Source of the DNA: an uncultured Lachnospiraceae bacterium
Lineage (GTDB): Bacteria > Bacillota > Clostridia > Lachnospirales > Lachnospiraceae
DNA length: 64,000 nucleotides
Assembly (NCBI GenBank): GCA_910587765.1
Contig: CAJUNR010000020.1
Coordinates: forward strand, 18,533-82,532
Direction of reading: 5' to 3'
In this document: positions 49,118 through 57,215 of the stretch, in pieces
How the letters are laid out: the number at the start of each line of letters is the position of its first letter
How positions within the stretch are numbered: position 1 is the first letter of the stretch
Notes under the pieces: generated by a model
Databases searched by the model: none
The model's input: the letters and a program-made list of their open reading frames with translations, nothing else
What the model was told of the DNA's origin: nothing
Program-made: the position numbers and the translations under genes

Positions 49118-51190
49118 TTATGCCTCCGCAGCTCTCGCCGCCACTTCCTTTTCCTGTACATCGGACGGCGCCTGCTCGTAACGCGCAAACTCGTAGGAGT
49201 ACACGCCGCTTCCGCCGGTCATGGAACGAAGATCGGTATTGTAGCCGAAGATCTCCATCATCGGCACATCCGCAACTACTTCCGTCTTGCCCGCGCCCGC
49301 CGGGTTCATCCCCAGCACGCGGCCTCTCCTCTTGTTCAGATCGCCCATCACGTCGCCGGTGTATTTGTCCGGAACCAGAACGGTCATCGTCACAATCGGC
49401 TCGAGGAGAACCGGGGACGCTTCCATGAAGCCTTTCTTGAACGCCTGAATCGCGGCGGTCTTGAACGCCATCTCGGAAGAATCTACCGGATGATAGGAAC
49501 CGTCATAGAGCACGGCTTTCACGCCGACCACCGGATATCCGGCCAGCGGTCCCTTGGTGACGGAATCCTGGATTCCTTTTTCCACCGCCGGGAAATAGTT
49601 CTTCGGCACGGCGCCTCCGACCACCATCTGATCAAACACGTACGGATTTTCCAGATCACCGGACGGTTCAAACGTCATTTTTACGTGACCGTACTGTCCG
49701 TGTCCGCCGGACTGTTTCTTATATTTGTATTCCACGTCGGATTTTTTCCTGAGCGTCTCGCGGAACGCCACCTTCGGCTTATCCAGCTCGACTTCTACCT
49801 TATACTTCTCTGCCAGCGTACTGACAATCACGGACAGATGCTGATCTCCCATACCGTAGAGCAGCGTCTGGCGGTTCTCGGCATCGTTGACGGCCTTGAT
49901 CGTCAGATCCTCATCCATCATCTTCGCCAGCGCCTGGGAAATCTTATCCTCGTCCCCCTTCTTCTTCGCCCTGTACGCCATGTAGGTAAACGGTTTGGAG
50001 ATCTCGGTCCTGCCGTACACGACCGGAACGGCTTTCGTCGACAGCGTATCGCCGGTCCTGCAGCCCGCCTTGCCGATGGCTCCGATATCTCCCGCATGAA
50101 GCTCCGTCACTTCGATCGGTTTGTTGCCTCTCATCACATAGAGCTTGTTCAGTTTCTCTTCGGTCTCCGTCGTGGAATTATACAGCACGTCGTCGGATTT
50201 GATAACGCCGGAGCAGACCTTGATCAGGGAATATTTTCCGATAAACGGATCCGCGATCGTTTTAAACACATACGCGGATTTCGCTTTGGAGAAATTATAA
50301 TCCGCCTGGAAGATCTCATTGGTCTTGCTGTTGATGCCGGCGCACTCCTTCTTGTCCGGAGACGGAAGTAGCTCCACGATGTCATTCAGCATATTGTGAA
50401 TGTTTCTGAGTTCAATGCTCGAGCCCATGGACACCGGTACGATGCTGCCGTCATCCACGTTCATCTTCATGGCCGCGCGGATCTCGCCGACGGAAAACTC
50501 GTCGCCCGCGAAATAACGCTCCATAAATTCTTCGCTGGTCTCCGCCACCGCGTCCATCATGGCCTCCCGGTAAATATCCAGGTTCGGTTTGCAGTAATCC
50601 GGAATCTCACAGTCCTCCCTGGTACCGATACCGGTAAAACGGCGGCCGGCCATCTTCATGACGTTGATGTAACCGACAAACTTCTCGTTCTCGCGGATCG
50701 GCTGATAGAACGGCGCGATCTTCTTGCCGTACATCTCCGTCAGCGTCTCCACCACTTCACGGAAGGACGCATTGTCCACATCCATATCGGACACGAAGAA
50801 CATCCGCGGCAGCTTGTATTTCTCACAGAGCTCCCACGCCTTCTCGGTCCCGACTTCCACGCCTGCCTTGCCGGATACCACGATAACCGCCGCGTCAGCC
50901 GCCGCTACCGCTTCTTCCACTTCGCCCACGAAATCGAAGAAGCCCGGCGTATCTAAAATATTGATCTTTGTATCTTTCCAGATGATCGGTACGACAGAAG
51001 TATTGATAGAGAACTTGCGCTTGATCTCTTCCTTATCATAATCACTGATGGTCGTTCCGTCCGTGACCTTTCCGATACGGCTGGTCAGTCCGGATACATA
51101 TGCCATCGCCTCAACCAGGCTGGTCTTACCGCTCCCGCCGTGTCCCAAAAAGACCACATTGCGGATACTGTCTGTTGTGTAAACGTTCAT
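49118..51190 (-). CDS. Elongation factor G-like translation GTPase
   Basis: I start it at the ATG at 51190 behind GGAGGAG; the product is 690 residues. The order G-H-G-G-S-G-K-T-S-L (G1), D-T-P-G-F-F-D-F (G3), domains II-V and P-D-K-Y-T-G-D-V-M-G-D-L-N in domain V follow EF-G. The G4 base-recognition motif N-K-x-D is replaced by S-D-M-D. That and its isolation from rpsL/rpsG/tuf mark it as a paralogue, not the housekeeping fusA. Such proteins may act in ribosome recycling or stress; the role is not known here. Confidence 0.88.
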   Translation of the reverse strand: MNVYTTDSIRNVVFLGHGGSGKTSLVEAMAYVSGLTSRIGKVTDGTTISDYDKEEIKRKFSINTSVVPIIWKDTKINILDTPGFFDFVGEVEEAVAAADAAVIVVSGKAGVEVGTEKAWELCEKYKLPRMFFVSDMDVDNASFREVVETLTEMYGKKIAPFYQPIRENEKFVGYINVMKMAGRRFTGIGTREDCEIPDYCKPNLDIYREAMMDAVAETSEEFMERYFAGDEFSVGEIRAAMKMNVDDGSIVPVSMGSSIELRNIHNMLNDIVELLPSPDKKECAGINSKTNEIFQADYNFSKAKSAYVFKTIADPFIGKYSLIKVCSGVIKSDDVLYNSTTETEEKLNKLYVMRGNKPIEVTELHAGDIGAIGKAGCRTGDTLSTKAVPVVYGRTEISKPFTYMAYRAKKKGDEDKISQALAKMMDEDLTIKAVNDAENRQTLLYGMGDQHLSVIVSTLAEKYKVEVELDKPKVAFRETLRKKSDVEYKYKKQSGGHGQYGHVKMTFEPSGDLENPYVFDQMVVGGAVPKNYFPAVEKGIQDSVTKGPLAGYPVVGVKAVLYDGSYHPVDSSEMAFKTAAIQAFKKGFMEASPVLLEPIVTMTVLVPDKYTGDVMGDLNKRRGRVLGMNPAGAGKTEVVADVPMMEIFGYNTDLRSMTGGSGVYSYEFARYEQAPSDVQEKEVAARAAEA

Positions 51191-51319
51191 TAGCAATCTC
51201 CTCCAATACATTTTGTCATCCTGCGGCCGCAGGCCGCAGCACGTTCACAAAGGGGAAAAACCGGCGTTTTTACCCCTATGTCAGAATTATACTAAAATAT
51301 AGAGAAAATAGCAAGGATT

Positions 51320-52117
51320 TTAGAACAGATGACCAACCACTTTTGACAGCAGATATCTTTTCCTGTATTTTAACTGCACATATTTCATGACTCTCTGATA
51401 ATACAGCGGATTTGCCGCCCCTCCGATCATTCCCACCACAGGAATCCCCTGAATAAATTTCAGCACCAGCAGATCGGCCGCGAAAGCGTCCGCGGTCTTT
51501 TCAATCTGCTCTTTCAACTGCGCCTCCGATACGGGCGCATGACTTCCCTGCCGGAGATAGCGGTCCACTTCCGCATTCGCCGTAATCCACCGGCCGCCGG
51601 CAGCCATGGACGCCTCCATCATCTTCAGGATGAAGCGCTTTTCTGCGGGAGATTCGTAATCAAAGCCATATTTCAACGCCGTCTCGTAAACTCCCCGCAG
51701 AAGGATTCCCACCCAGATCAGGATATCCGGCAGGCCGATGCCAAGCACTCCCAGCCCAACGCCCTCGACCGCGGTGAACAGCGCGGCCGCCGCGCTGCTG
51801 CCCGCGGCATCCCTTTTCAGACGCCGTACTTCTTTTCTCCCGCCCTTGAGGTCAAGCGCATAATCCTTGATCTGAAATTCTTTTTCAAGGCATTCCCTGT
51901 CAAAGGTTTTCTCTATCACGGCGGCGCCGTTTTCAAACAGCAGAATAAACACTTTGGAAAAGGCCTTCTGCAGTCCGGTCAGCACCTTTTCCGGAATCTT
52001 CTCCTCCAGATTCCGTCTCCAGGCCGGCTCCGCGTATTTCTCCGCCCGCAGATACATACGCCGCTCCGCCTTCTCAATGTTCTTCAGTTCTCTTTCCACT
52101 GCTTTCACATCCGTCAC
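51320..52117 (-). CDS. EcsC family protein
   Basis: The 265-residue protein has a GTG start and the family's central glycine-rich hydrophobic part (G-V-G-L-G-V-L-G-I-G-L-P-D-I) and C-terminal I-P-V-V-G-M-I-G-G-A. EcsC was named for its gene position next to an ABC transporter in Bacillus, but no such transporter is adjacent here. Function unknown. Confidence 0.85.
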   Translation of the reverse strand: MTDVKAVERELKNIEKAERRMYLRAEKYAEPAWRRNLEEKIPEKVLTGLQKAFSKVFILLFENGAAVIEKTFDRECLEKEFQIKDYALDLKGGRKEVRRLKRDAAGSSAAAALFTAVEGVGLGVLGIGLPDILIWVGILLRGVYETALKYGFDYESPAEKRFILKMMEASMAAGGRWITANAEVDRYLRQGSHAPVSEAQLKEQIEKTADAFAADLLVLKFIQGIPVVGMIGGAANPLYYQRVMKYVQLKYRKRYLLSKVVGHLF

Positions 52118-52150
52118 CCCCCGTTGATCAGCCGCCCTGAAACCGGAAAT

Positions 52151-52230
52151 CGAGTAGGGGAGGTTTCTTCCCTACTCGCGCATCGGGCGCCTGTCAGCTC
52201 TGCTAACAATCTTCCTCAGGCGCCCGTATG
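52151..52230. repeat. Single copy of the double-hairpin repeat family
   Basis: The first hairpin, CGAGTAGGG/CCCTACTCG, differs in sequence from the 36-kb units but keeps full pairing. The second, GGGCGCCTG/CAGGCGCCC, encloses GTCAGC/GCTAAC. The conserved CTTCCTC and CGCCCGTATGCAT pieces are present. It lies between the EcsC gene and the next membrane-protein gene. Confidence 0.75.
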
Positions 52231-52232
52231 CA

Positions 52233-52781
52233 TCAGAAAACGCCCCCGTCCGGCGCGGACGAAACAGTATCATCATACACCTGAACCGCGCAGTCGTCAA
52301 TCTCCCCGTCCATAAGTTCGATTCCACCTGCATCCGCCGCGCCGCGAATCAGATGCTTCTTCAGCAGGAAACAAACCGGCAGCAGAATCAGGAAGACGAG
52401 AAGTGCATAGAACAGAGACAGCGAAGCCACGCTCAGATCCAGCAGAAGCCAACTGATGTTCTCCGACAGATCCGCAGTCCGGATGGCGTTGGTGATACCG
52501 ATCAGAAAACAGACGCCCCCGGACACAAACGCCGTATGCATCACCATCCGGACGGACTGGAAGCTCTCCTGGCACTGCAAAAGCCCGTATTCCCTCTTTC
52601 CGAAAGCAAACAAAAACGCTCTGGCAAAAGCCGCGAACGATCCGGTGACAAACAGGATCAGTACGCAGGGAAAAACAAGAAATTCCAGCGTGACCGGATC
52701 GTAAAAATTAAGCAGCCGATCCCAGCGGATCCCATAAAGCAGATAAATCACCATACTTACCAGATAAACAATATACAACAT
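52233..52781 (-). CDS. Hypothetical membrane protein with four membrane segments
   Basis: I start it at the ATG at 52781 behind AGAGGTGG, giving 182 residues. Four hydrophobic segments occur at about 2-17, 34-58, 85-103 and 115-142, with a polar tail of about 40 residues. The general layout recalls MotA/TolQ-like proteins, but signature residues are not evident. It follows the anti-sigma gene by 48 bases in the same direction and may be part of that operon. Confidence 0.65.
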   Translation of the reverse strand: MLYIVYLVSMVIYLLYGIRWDRLLNFYDPVTLEFLVFPCVLILFVTGSFAAFARAFLFAFGKREYGLLQCQESFQSVRMVMHTAFVSGGVCFLIGITNAIRTADLSENISWLLLDLSVASLSLFYALLVFLILLPVCFLLKKHLIRGAADAGGIELMDGEIDDCAVQVYDDTVSSAPDGGVF

Positions 52782-52829
52782 AATTTCCACCTCTCCTCTC
52801 TTTTTATATGCGGTACGGCTTAAATCAAA

Positions 52830-53594
52830 TCAGATCACTCCGCTCCAGACCAGTACCGCATCCGCTTTCCGGGCTTCATATTCTTCGTCTGAAATCCAGC
52901 GAAGCCAGTCCATGTTTCCCATGGGCAGATAATAGATCTCCCGCAACCGGGGCTGATACGCTTCCCGGAAGGGATTCGCCTCATAAACGGCGCCCGTGCT
53001 GACCGAAGAATCCACAAATCGGTCGCCCCCCGGATAAAGCAGACTGTTCCACAGGCTTCTGGTATAACAGTAATAAACCACCCTCACCTTCTCGCCGTCC
53101 CGCTCGATCGTCCGGCCTACGGAAGTAAAATCATCGCTCCTGACGCATTCCTTCAGAACCAGCTGGATCTCGTCCACGCTGTCGTCTTCTCCCGCAACCG
53201 CTTCCGCGGTCCCGGACTGCGCCGGTTCTGTCCCGGACTGCCGCCCCGGCCGGTACTCGCTCGTCTGAAACACTTCCACCGTCATCCGCTCCGGATCATA
53301 GGGAACCGGAAGCGCCCAGGATTTCAGAAAACCGCTCACAATGATCGAAAACGCACAGATCAGAAACGCTCCGAACGCATACCTTTGCCGGATCATGATT
53401 TTCAGATTTTTCAGGAAATCCACTTCTCTTTTTTCCGGCAGTTCTTTCTTCGGCAGCTCCGCCGACATCTGCTCATAAATTTTCCTGCATGCCGTGCAGT
53501 GATTGAGATGCTTCTTCACTTCGGCGTCGGTTTCTTCACTGTTTACGCCGTCAACATAACCCGGCAGCAGATCCTTTACAATGCAGCATTTCAT
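52830..53594 (-). CDS. zf-HC2 anti-sigma factor
   Basis: The ATG at 53594 lies 6 nt behind GGAGGG and overlaps the sigma-factor stop by four bases (ATGA), which fixes this start; the longer open frame upstream is a shadow of the sigma gene. The 254 residues have the zinc motif H-L-N-H-C-T-A-C-R near residue 35, one membrane segment (A-F-G-A-F-L-I-C-A-F-S-I-I-V) and a 150-residue extracytoplasmic domain. It should hold the co-encoded ECF sigma factor at the membrane. Confidence 0.88.
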   Translation of the reverse strand: MKCCIVKDLLPGYVDGVNSEETDAEVKKHLNHCTACRKIYEQMSAELPKKELPEKREVDFLKNLKIMIRQRYAFGAFLICAFSIIVSGFLKSWALPVPYDPERMTVEVFQTSEYRPGRQSGTEPAQSGTAEAVAGEDDSVDEIQLVLKECVRSDDFTSVGRTIERDGEKVRVVYYCYTRSLWNSLLYPGGDRFVDSSVSTGAVYEANPFREAYQPRLREIYYLPMGNMDWLRWISDEEYEARKADAVLVWSGVI

Positions 53595-54085
53595 TTTGAT
53601 CCCTCCATTTCTTCCATGATTTTCTGTTTTGCCCGGTAAAAAGTGGTGCGTGCCCAGGTTTCGCTCTTTCCCAGGATCCTGCCGATCTCCGCAAAAGTAA
53701 ATTCCCCGGTCAGGCGCAGATGGACCAGCTCCCGCATCGGTTCGGGCAGCGCGTGAACCGCCCGGTAGAGCTCGGTCTTCTCCATATAGAGAAGCGTGGA
53801 CTTCTCCGGCGAATCCCGGCCCGGCACCTCCTCCGTCAGCTCCACCTGCCTCCAGCGGGCGCGCCGGTCCACCCACTGGTACCAGAGATGCTTGGCGATC
53901 TGGCAGAGCCACACTGACAGTTTGCAGCTTCCGTCATAACTGCCGATGCTCCCCATGGCGCGAAGGAAGGTCTCCTGCGTCAGTTCTTCCGCCAGATCCG
54001 CATCATGAGACAGACTCAGCAGATACCGGTATATCTCCTTCGCATGCTGCGTATAAGCTCTCTCGATCTCTTTCAGGACACCCAC
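53591..54085 (-). CDS. ECF RNA polymerase sigma factor
   Basis: This 164-residue protein has region 2 (D-A-D-L-A-E-E-L-T-Q-E-T-F-L-R-A) and region 4 (F-T-F-A-E-I-G-R-I-L-G-K-S-E-T-W-A-R-T) only, as in ECF factors. It is paired with a zf-HC2 anti-sigma factor. Upstream on the same strand TGTAAC and CGGATA are 15 bases apart, an ECF-type promoter suggesting autoregulation. Confidence 0.92.
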   Translation of the reverse strand: MGVLKEIERAYTQHAKEIYRYLLSLSHDADLAEELTQETFLRAMGSIGSYDGSCKLSVWLCQIAKHLWYQWVDRRARWRQVELTEEVPGRDSPEKSTLLYMEKTELYRAVHALPEPMRELVHLRLTGEFTFAEIGRILGKSETWARTTFYRAKQKIMEEMEGSK

Positions 54086-54132
54086 CTCCCTTTGCGGCAG
54101 TTTTCGCTGTTCCTCCTGCGTCTTCCTTTATA

Positions 54133-54159
54133 TATCCGAAAAACTGGGGATTCGTTACA
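54133..54159 (-). promoter_or_regulatory. Possible ECF-type autoregulated promoter
   Basis: TGTAAC, 15 bases, CGGATA on the minus strand resembles the promoters of Firmicute ECF sigma factors. It would serve the minus-strand sigma/anti-sigma operon. Confidence 0.5.
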
Positions 54160-54175
54160 AACATTTTAATATTTT

Positions 54176-54204
54176 TTGCAGATTGTCCCTGTTTTTATGA
54201 TACT
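54176..54204 (+). promoter_or_regulatory. Probable sigma-A promoter of the plus-strand sigma operon
   Basis: TTGCAG and GATACT with a 17-base spacer, about 100 bases upstream of the sigma-factor start. Confidence 0.5.
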
Positions 54205-54307
54205 ATGGATGCGCCGATTCCGTCGTAAAAAAATGTGCTGATTTCACCTTCTCATTCGTTTTTTATATGAGATCTCAAAAAACACACGAAAAAGGAGGAT
54301 ACCGCCC

Positions 54308-54772
54308 ATGGACGAACAACAGATCCTTTCTCTGTTTCACGAATATTCCAATATGGTCTACCGGCTGGCATACAGCTATCTCCGGTCGCCGCAGGATGCC
54401 GAAGACCTGGTGCAGACGGTATTTCTAAAACTGATCGACGGAAAAGCGCTGCCAAAACCCGGCAGCGAACGGGCGTTTCTGACCCGAATCACGATCAACT
54501 GCTGCAAAGATCAGCTTCGTTCGGCCTGGCGCAGCCGAACCGTTCCCATGGACGACACGATCCCGTTTCGGCATTCCGAAGACCGGGAGCTGTTCCATGC
54601 CGTCATGGAACTCCCCGAAAAATACCGCATCGTCATCTATCTGCACTACTATGAGGGATATACTTTTCCGGAGATCGCCCGATTCCTGAACATCAGCCCT
54701 TCCGGCGTCTCCATGCGGATGCACCGGGCCAGAACGATCCTGCAAAAACAATTAAGGAGGGAAGGATTATGA
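54308..54772 (+). CDS. ECF RNA polymerase sigma factor
   Basis: 154 residues behind AAGGAGG. Region 2 has R-S-P-Q-D-A-E-D-L-V-Q-T-V-F-L-K and region 4 Y-T-F-P-E-I-A-R-F-L-N-I-S-P-S-G-V-S-M-R. It is not closely similar to the divergent ECF factor 220 bases away. The stop overlaps the next start (ATGA), coupling it to its likely anti-sigma factor. Confidence 0.92.
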   Translation: MDEQQILSLFHEYSNMVYRLAYSYLRSPQDAEDLVQTVFLKLIDGKALPKPGSERAFLTRITINCCKDQLRSAWRSRTVPMDDTIPFRHSEDRELFHAVMELPEKYRIVIYLHYYEGYTFPEIARFLNISPSGVSMRMHRARTILQKQLRREGL

Positions 54773-55338
54773 AAAGACACTGGAAACGAACGTTTGACTG
54801 TCTGGAACTGCCGGACGAAAGCCGGCAGCGGATTTTATCCGCACTGACCGCCCATATGAGAAATGCCGAAAAGGAACCGGCCCCGGTGAAAAAGAAAAGC
54901 GCACGGCTGCGGCTTCCTCTGATCGCCGCCGTCGTCGCGGCAGCCGCAGCGCTGGCGGGCTTTGCCTACGGCGAAAAAATCTTCCCGATGCTGGGCGGCG
55001 GCAGGATCATGCAGTATATCAATGAATACGGAGAAGACGTCGTCTCTGTGGACACCGGATTCGAGGTCGACCCGGTTGTCATCACGGACGGCCGCGTTTA
55101 TTTCACTCTGGACGGTTCTTATACGGACATCACCGACCAATGTTCGGAAAGCACCTGCTACCGGTATGAAAGCACCGATCCGGACGGCACCCGTCACATC
55201 GTCCTAGTCGGCGGCTCGATTGAGCACATCGGCTGGGCGGAAACGGTCATACTCCCCGACGGCACTTCCTTTTCCAACGCCACTTACGATAAAGAGGAAC
55301 CGCACCTGTGGCTGAATGACCGGCAGTCAACGAAATAA
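54769..55338 (+). CDS. Putative anti-sigma factor, DUF4179-like
   Basis: The 189-residue protein has a cytoplasmic N-terminal part of about 45 residues, one membrane segment (L-P-L-I-A-A-V-V-A-A-A-A-A-L-A-G-F-A-Y) and an extracytoplasmic domain of about 120 residues. No zinc motif is present, unlike the neighbour's zf-HC2 protein. The overlapping start with the sigma gene and the topology indicate a transmembrane anti-sigma factor of the DUF4179-like group. Confidence 0.7.
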   Translation: MKRHWKRTFDCLELPDESRQRILSALTAHMRNAEKEPAPVKKKSARLRLPLIAAVVAAAAALAGFAYGEKIFPMLGGGRIMQYINEYGEDVVSVDTGFEVDPVVITDGRVYFTLDGSYTDITDQCSESTCYRYESTDPDGTRHIVLVGGSIEHIGWAETVILPDGTSFSNATYDKEEPHLWLNDRQSTK

Positions 55339-55344
55339 GAGACA

Positions 55345-55378
55345 GAAACGGGCAGGCGGAAACTACGCCTGCCCGATC
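55345..55378. terminator. Hairpin between convergent genes
   Basis: GGGCAGGCG and CGCCTGCCC form a perfect 9-bp stem at the end of both the plus-strand anti-sigma gene and the minus-strand ATPase gene. On the minus strand GTTTCTGTCTCTT follows. Confidence 0.55.
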
Positions 55379-57063
55379 CGCACGGTCTTTCCCTCAAACG
55401 CGAATCCATACTTCCGAATCCGCCCGTCCGGTATGCCCTTTTCCCGCAGCCCCGACGCGTAATCTCTGCTTTCGATCTGCGCAAGCGCATTCTGCACTGT
55501 CTCCTCCAGACTTTTCTCTTTCCCCGGATCCCTCACCTTAAATTCCAGAAGTACGGCGTCATCCGTCTCTTTTCTCGGCTCCAACTGCACGTCGTACCGC
55601 CCGAAACCGCTCTCGCGGTTGGAGGTGAGGACATACTGATCGCCCAGTTCCACCAGAAGTCCCAGCACAAAGCCATGATAAAACCGTTCCGGCTCCGTCT
55701 TCTCAGAAGGACGTTTCCCGGTATCAAAGGAACTGAACACCGCCTCCGAGATTCGGTTCATATAGGCATTCATCTCTTCCAGGTCTCCCCGGAGCAGCGC
55801 CTTTGTAAAATCATTATAATCCGATCTGGCAGAGCCGAACCAGGAACGGATCAGCTTCCGGAACGTGACGTTCACCTCCAGATTTGTCAACGTCAGTTCA
55901 TAATTCTCCGTCCATCCTTCGGCCTCCTCCAGATTCTGCTCATAATTCAGAACCTTCAGATAACCGCTGGCCAGAAAGAGGCTCCAGATGGCTGTTTCAT
56001 CCGTATCGAGCTGGTCGTATACAATCTGTTCGTCGATCTGCGCATGGAAGCTCTCTCCTTTGATCAGCCCTTCCATGATCTGTTTCATATCTTTGCTTCC
56101 CTCCCGGACCAGCTTTCCGACTAGGCTGTTGCTGCTGGTGTTGGCCCAGTAGGCGGATATTTTCCCGGTTTTCAGATAATTCAGAATCGACCACGGATTG
56201 TAGATTTCCCGCTGATGCCCGAATACAAAGCCGTCATACCACTTTTTGACCAGCGGCATCTGTTCGCCGCGGCCGTACTCCTCCAGCGCAGCGTATACCT
56301 CTGCTTCCGTAAATCCAAAACTGTCCGCGTACAGATCCGACGTCGCGGTCACGACCGTGAGATTATTCAGATCCGAAAAAATGGATTCCTTGCTGACTCT
56401 CGTAATCCCGGTCATGACGGCCCGGTCCAGATACGGGTTCGTCTTGAAGGTGGAATTGAACATTCCCCGGATAAAATCCGTGATCTCCTGCCAGTAGCCG
56501 TGCACATACGCCTCTTGCATGGGCGTATCGTATTCGTCCAGAAGTATGATCACTTTTCTGCCATAATGGGCAGTCAGATATTTCGACAGCGCTCTCAGAG
56601 AACCCGACGCCAGATAATTCTCCATCTCCGCCGATATGTTCCGGAACTGTTCTTTCTCGTCCGGATTCAAATGTTCACTGTCCAGAAGGTAATCATGCTG
56701 ATTGTACAGTTCCTTGATGATCTGGCAGATTTTCTTCCTCGCGTCCGCAAAGCGGCTTTCCTTCACATCCGCAAAGCTCAGGGCAATCACCGGAAACGTC
56801 CCCTGCAGCTTCCGGTACTCTTCCTCCTCCCATATGGAAAGTCCTTCAAAAAGGTCGCCCCTGTCTCTGTACTGCACCGACAGGAATTGTTCCAGCATGC
56901 TCATATTCAGCGTCTTTCCAAAGCGTCTGGGGCGGGTAATCAGGGTGACAAGATCCTGATTATCCCACCATTCCCTGATAAAGGCGGTCTTATCCACATA
57001 AAACACATTGTTCTTAACCAGTTGTTCAAAATTTTGATATCCGATCCCGATTATTTTTGTCAT
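55363..57063 (-). CDS. AAA ATPase / PD-(D/E)XK nuclease-like family protein
   Basis: The 566-residue protein begins I-G-I-G-Y-Q-N-F-E-Q-L, then Y-V-D-K-T and R-P-R-R-F-G-K-T-L-N-M-S, the P-loop of the AAA-ATPase-like family. The C-terminal domain has V-L-L-E-F-K-V-R near residue 520, the PD-(D/E)XK-9 pattern. Such proteins are abundant, often multi-copy, in gut Clostridia and Bacteroidetes; no activity is known. AGGAG precedes the ATG and a promoter lies about 100 bases upstream. Confidence 0.9.
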   Translation of the reverse strand: MTKIIGIGYQNFEQLVKNNVFYVDKTAFIREWWDNQDLVTLITRPRRFGKTLNMSMLEQFLSVQYRDRGDLFEGLSIWEEEEYRKLQGTFPVIALSFADVKESRFADARKKICQIIKELYNQHDYLLDSEHLNPDEKEQFRNISAEMENYLASGSLRALSKYLTAHYGRKVIILLDEYDTPMQEAYVHGYWQEITDFIRGMFNSTFKTNPYLDRAVMTGITRVSKESIFSDLNNLTVVTATSDLYADSFGFTEAEVYAALEEYGRGEQMPLVKKWYDGFVFGHQREIYNPWSILNYLKTGKISAYWANTSSNSLVGKLVREGSKDMKQIMEGLIKGESFHAQIDEQIVYDQLDTDETAIWSLFLASGYLKVLNYEQNLEEAEGWTENYELTLTNLEVNVTFRKLIRSWFGSARSDYNDFTKALLRGDLEEMNAYMNRISEAVFSSFDTGKRPSEKTEPERFYHGFVLGLLVELGDQYVLTSNRESGFGRYDVQLEPRKETDDAVLLEFKVRDPGKEKSLEETVQNALAQIESRDYASGLREKGIPDGRIRKYGFAFEGKTVRIGQA

Positions 57064-57162
57064 ACTCTGTCACTCCTGTCTATCCCGGACTTGAAAGCCG
57101 CCGGCCGGACAGCCCCGCGCCGCCGGGGTCCGCTGCGCTGCCGTTCTGAAAGATTTATAACT

Positions 57163-57191
57163 ATTATACACGGGTCGGACCGATTCTTCAA
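57163..57191 (-). promoter_or_regulatory. Promoter of the AAA ATPase gene
   Basis: TTGAAG and TATAAT with a 17-base spacer on the minus strand. Confidence 0.7.
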
Positions 57192-57215
57192 CCGCTTCGG
57201 TGTCCCGGATTCTGA

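Noticed and set aside
53595..53912. 106-codon N-terminal extension of the anti-sigma gene
   Set aside because: It is the out-of-frame reading of the ECF sigma gene; the ATG at 53594 has the ribosome-binding site and the ATGA overlap.
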